Below, piece by piece: positions 62,879-64,000 of a DNA stretch of 64,000 nucleotides; position 1 is the stretch's first letter; the number at the start of each line of letters is the position of its first letter. The position numbers were made by a program, and so were the translations under genes. The stretch lies in NCBI RefSeq assembly GCF_011806565.1, contig NZ_JAATOP010000010.1, positions 1 to 64,000 of the forward strand, written 5' to 3'. A model generated the notes under the pieces. It searched no databases, was not told where the DNA came from, and saw only the letters and a program-made list of their open reading frames with translations. The DNA comes from Marivivens donghaensis. GTDB lineage: Bacteria > Pseudomonadota > Alphaproteobacteria > Rhodobacterales > Rhodobacteraceae.

Positions 62879-64000
62879 TTACTCCTGAAATGCGGTGCAA
62901 TCGCTCTCGGCCTCGTCGAGGCCAAGGCTATCGGTTTCGTTGCGGTGGTGCAGAAAACCCTCGACCGGAGCCAGCGTGACCAGTGCGCGGTCATTCACAA
63001 CCGCAATGGGCTGGCGCATCTGGCCGTTCCAATGGCGGAAGGTCAGCGCGCGGCCCTTAAAGCCGTCGAGCTGGAAATCGTCCGACAGGAAGTAGTCGCG
63101 CAGCACAGCAGGATCGGTGCTGGAGGTGCGCGTGACGGCCTCTCCGATTGCTCGAACGGCGGTCCATGCGGCGTAGTCCTGCGAGCGCATGTTGCGGCCC
63201 GTGGCGTCCTCGAACCGGTTCTGAAGCTGCACGGCACCCCACGCTTCGATCACGCTAGCCCAGCTTTCGGCGCGAAGTCCGTGGGTGCCTGCAACGGGGC
63301 GCGGCAGCCATGTGTTGTGCAGCACGTAGCGCCCGAAATCGTCGGTCGGATCGGCAACCAGCAGCAGGTCGTGGTCGGGCATATCCTGCGTGAAGCGCGG
63401 GATCTCGGACATCGTGGACTCGCGCAGGTCCGTGTCAAATGTCCATACTTTCTCGGCTTTGAAGCGCATCCCAAACTTGCGGGCCGAATTGCGCAGCGCC
63501 TCGGCGAAACGTTCGTCATCCTCGCGCGGGCCGACGATCATCGCGAGGTCGGTCCACTGCCGCGCAACGAGCACCTGCATCAGCGCGTCGGTGCGCGCGG
63601 CGTCCTCTGGAATGGTGTGCAGCAGGTTCGCGCGGCAATCGGCGGAGCGCAGTCGCTGCTCGCCTGACGAGACATTGAAAACGACCGTTCCCGCAGCAGA
63701 TGCAAGGTCGGCGGCGGTGATGAGATTGTCCGCGCTTCCTTCGACCAGAACAACGGGATAATTCGCGATGACCTCGGCGGCGGTGCCAGAAAAATCGCCA
63801 TCGGGCGGGACGCTGATGTAGTCGAGTTGATAGGTCTGACCGAGGAACCGCCCCGTGGTCTGGTTGTCGCCCAGAGCGAGTTCCGCGCCTGCAATTCCGA
63901 GGTCATCCGGTATCGGATCGAGGTTCGACAGCACCGGCGGGTGGTCGATTTCCTGCCGGAGGTAAAGGATTGGAACGTCAAGAGAAGTTGCGTTCTGCGC
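62879..64000 (-). CDS. Branched-chain-type periplasmic binding protein, 5' end outside window
   Basis: At least 373 residues are encoded; the frame stays open to position 64000, so the start and signal peptide lie beyond the window (the first visible residues are AQNATSLDVPILYLRQ). The fold is that of LivJ-type binding proteins (YPVVLVEGSADNLITAADLA, DLAMIVGPREDDERFAEAL, ESWASVIEAWGAVQLQNRF). It corresponds to the substrate-binding member of PQQ alcohol-dehydrogenase ABC systems. Genes run from here to the permease with gaps of at most 10 bases, one operon. Confidence 0.85.
   Translation of the reverse strand, partial: AQNATSLDVPILYLRQEIDHPPVLSNLDPIPDDLGIAGAELALGDNQTTGRFLGQTYQLDYISVPPDGDFSGTAAEVIANYPVVLVEGSADNLITAADLASAAGTVVFNVSSGEQRLRSADCRANLLHTIPEDAARTDALMQVLVARQWTDLAMIVGPREDDERFAEALRNSARKFGMRFKAEKVWTFDTDLRESTMSEIPRFTQDMPDHDLLLVADPTDDFGRYVLHNTWLPRPVAGTHGLRAESWASVIEAWGAVQLQNRFEDATGRNMRSQDYAAWTAVRAIGEAVTRTSSTDPAVLRDYFLSDDFQLDGFKGRALTFRHWNGQMRQPIAVVNDRALVTLAPVEGFLHHRNETDSLGLDEAESDCTAFQE

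Overview
The window looks like a chromosomal segment of a marine Rhodobacteraceae (Roseobacter-group) alphaproteobacterium. Several signs point there: a complete form I carbon monoxide dehydrogenase cluster, rhizobial-type sugar ABC operons, many paired LysR regulators, a candidate DMSP module, a lanthanide-type PQQ alcohol dehydrogenase, GC-rich codon use and dense gene packing. No insertion sequence, phage gene, CRISPR array or rRNA was seen. The taxonomic call is inference from gene content.

Layout. 0-0.3 kb: initiator tRNA and the 3' stub of a lost metY-like gene. 0.3-9.4 kb: a sugar module with a GatZ-family epimerase candidate, a PfkB kinase, a LacI regulator with palindromic operators, a FadR-type GntR regulator and a YtfQRT/YjfF ABC importer. 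9.7-13.7 kb: YbaK deacylase, an RTX-repeat protein, an AraC regulator and a divergent PhyH dioxygenase. 13.7-17.9 kb: EamA transporter, then a decaying efflux locus (frameshifted LysR, gutted emrA, internally deleted emrB). 18-23.3 kb: tandem-domain CaiB CoA-transferase, GMC dehydrogenase and divergent LysR, read here as a candidate DddD/DddA DMSP pathway. 23.3-26.6 kb: broken LysE exporter, Bcr/CflA MFS, hydroxynitrile-lyase-like cupin and aldo-keto reductase.

26.7-35.2 kb: coxC-M-S-L-D-E-F-G, transcribed leftward, giving a Mo-Cu CO dehydrogenase (large, iron-sulfur and flavin subunits), maturation factors and an MHYT-LytTR regulator. 35.3-40.1 kb: a trimethylamine-dehydrogenase-like flavoenzyme, a non-pyrrolysine MttB methyltransferase and a divergent GcvA-type LysR. 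40-42 kb: LysR, cupin and a small membrane protein. 42-43.7 kb: an ABC-F ATPase preceded by a 21-residue leader ORF with mutually exclusive hairpins. 43.9-47.2 kb: an unrecognised three-gene set of a membrane protein, a lipoprotein and a patatin-like lipase.

47.2-57.8 kb: a complete L-rhamnose locus, rhaRSTPQUK leftward and rhaDI rightward, with repeated CAATCA/TGATTG sites between. 58-64 kb: a PQQ dehydrogenase with the Asp-x-Asp lanthanide signature, facing a convergent ABC/beta-propeller/binding-protein cluster of the kind that accompanies PQQ alcohol oxidation; the last gene runs off the window.

Metabolically the segment combines import and oxidation of plant or algal sugars (rhamnose, galactofuranose- or tagatose-type sugars), methylated osmolytes and alcohols with CO oxidation as an energy supplement. 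The most unusual items are the ABC-F leader attenuator, the patatin operon, the MttB gene without a corrinoid partner, and the cluster of broken genes between 14.8 and 24 kb.
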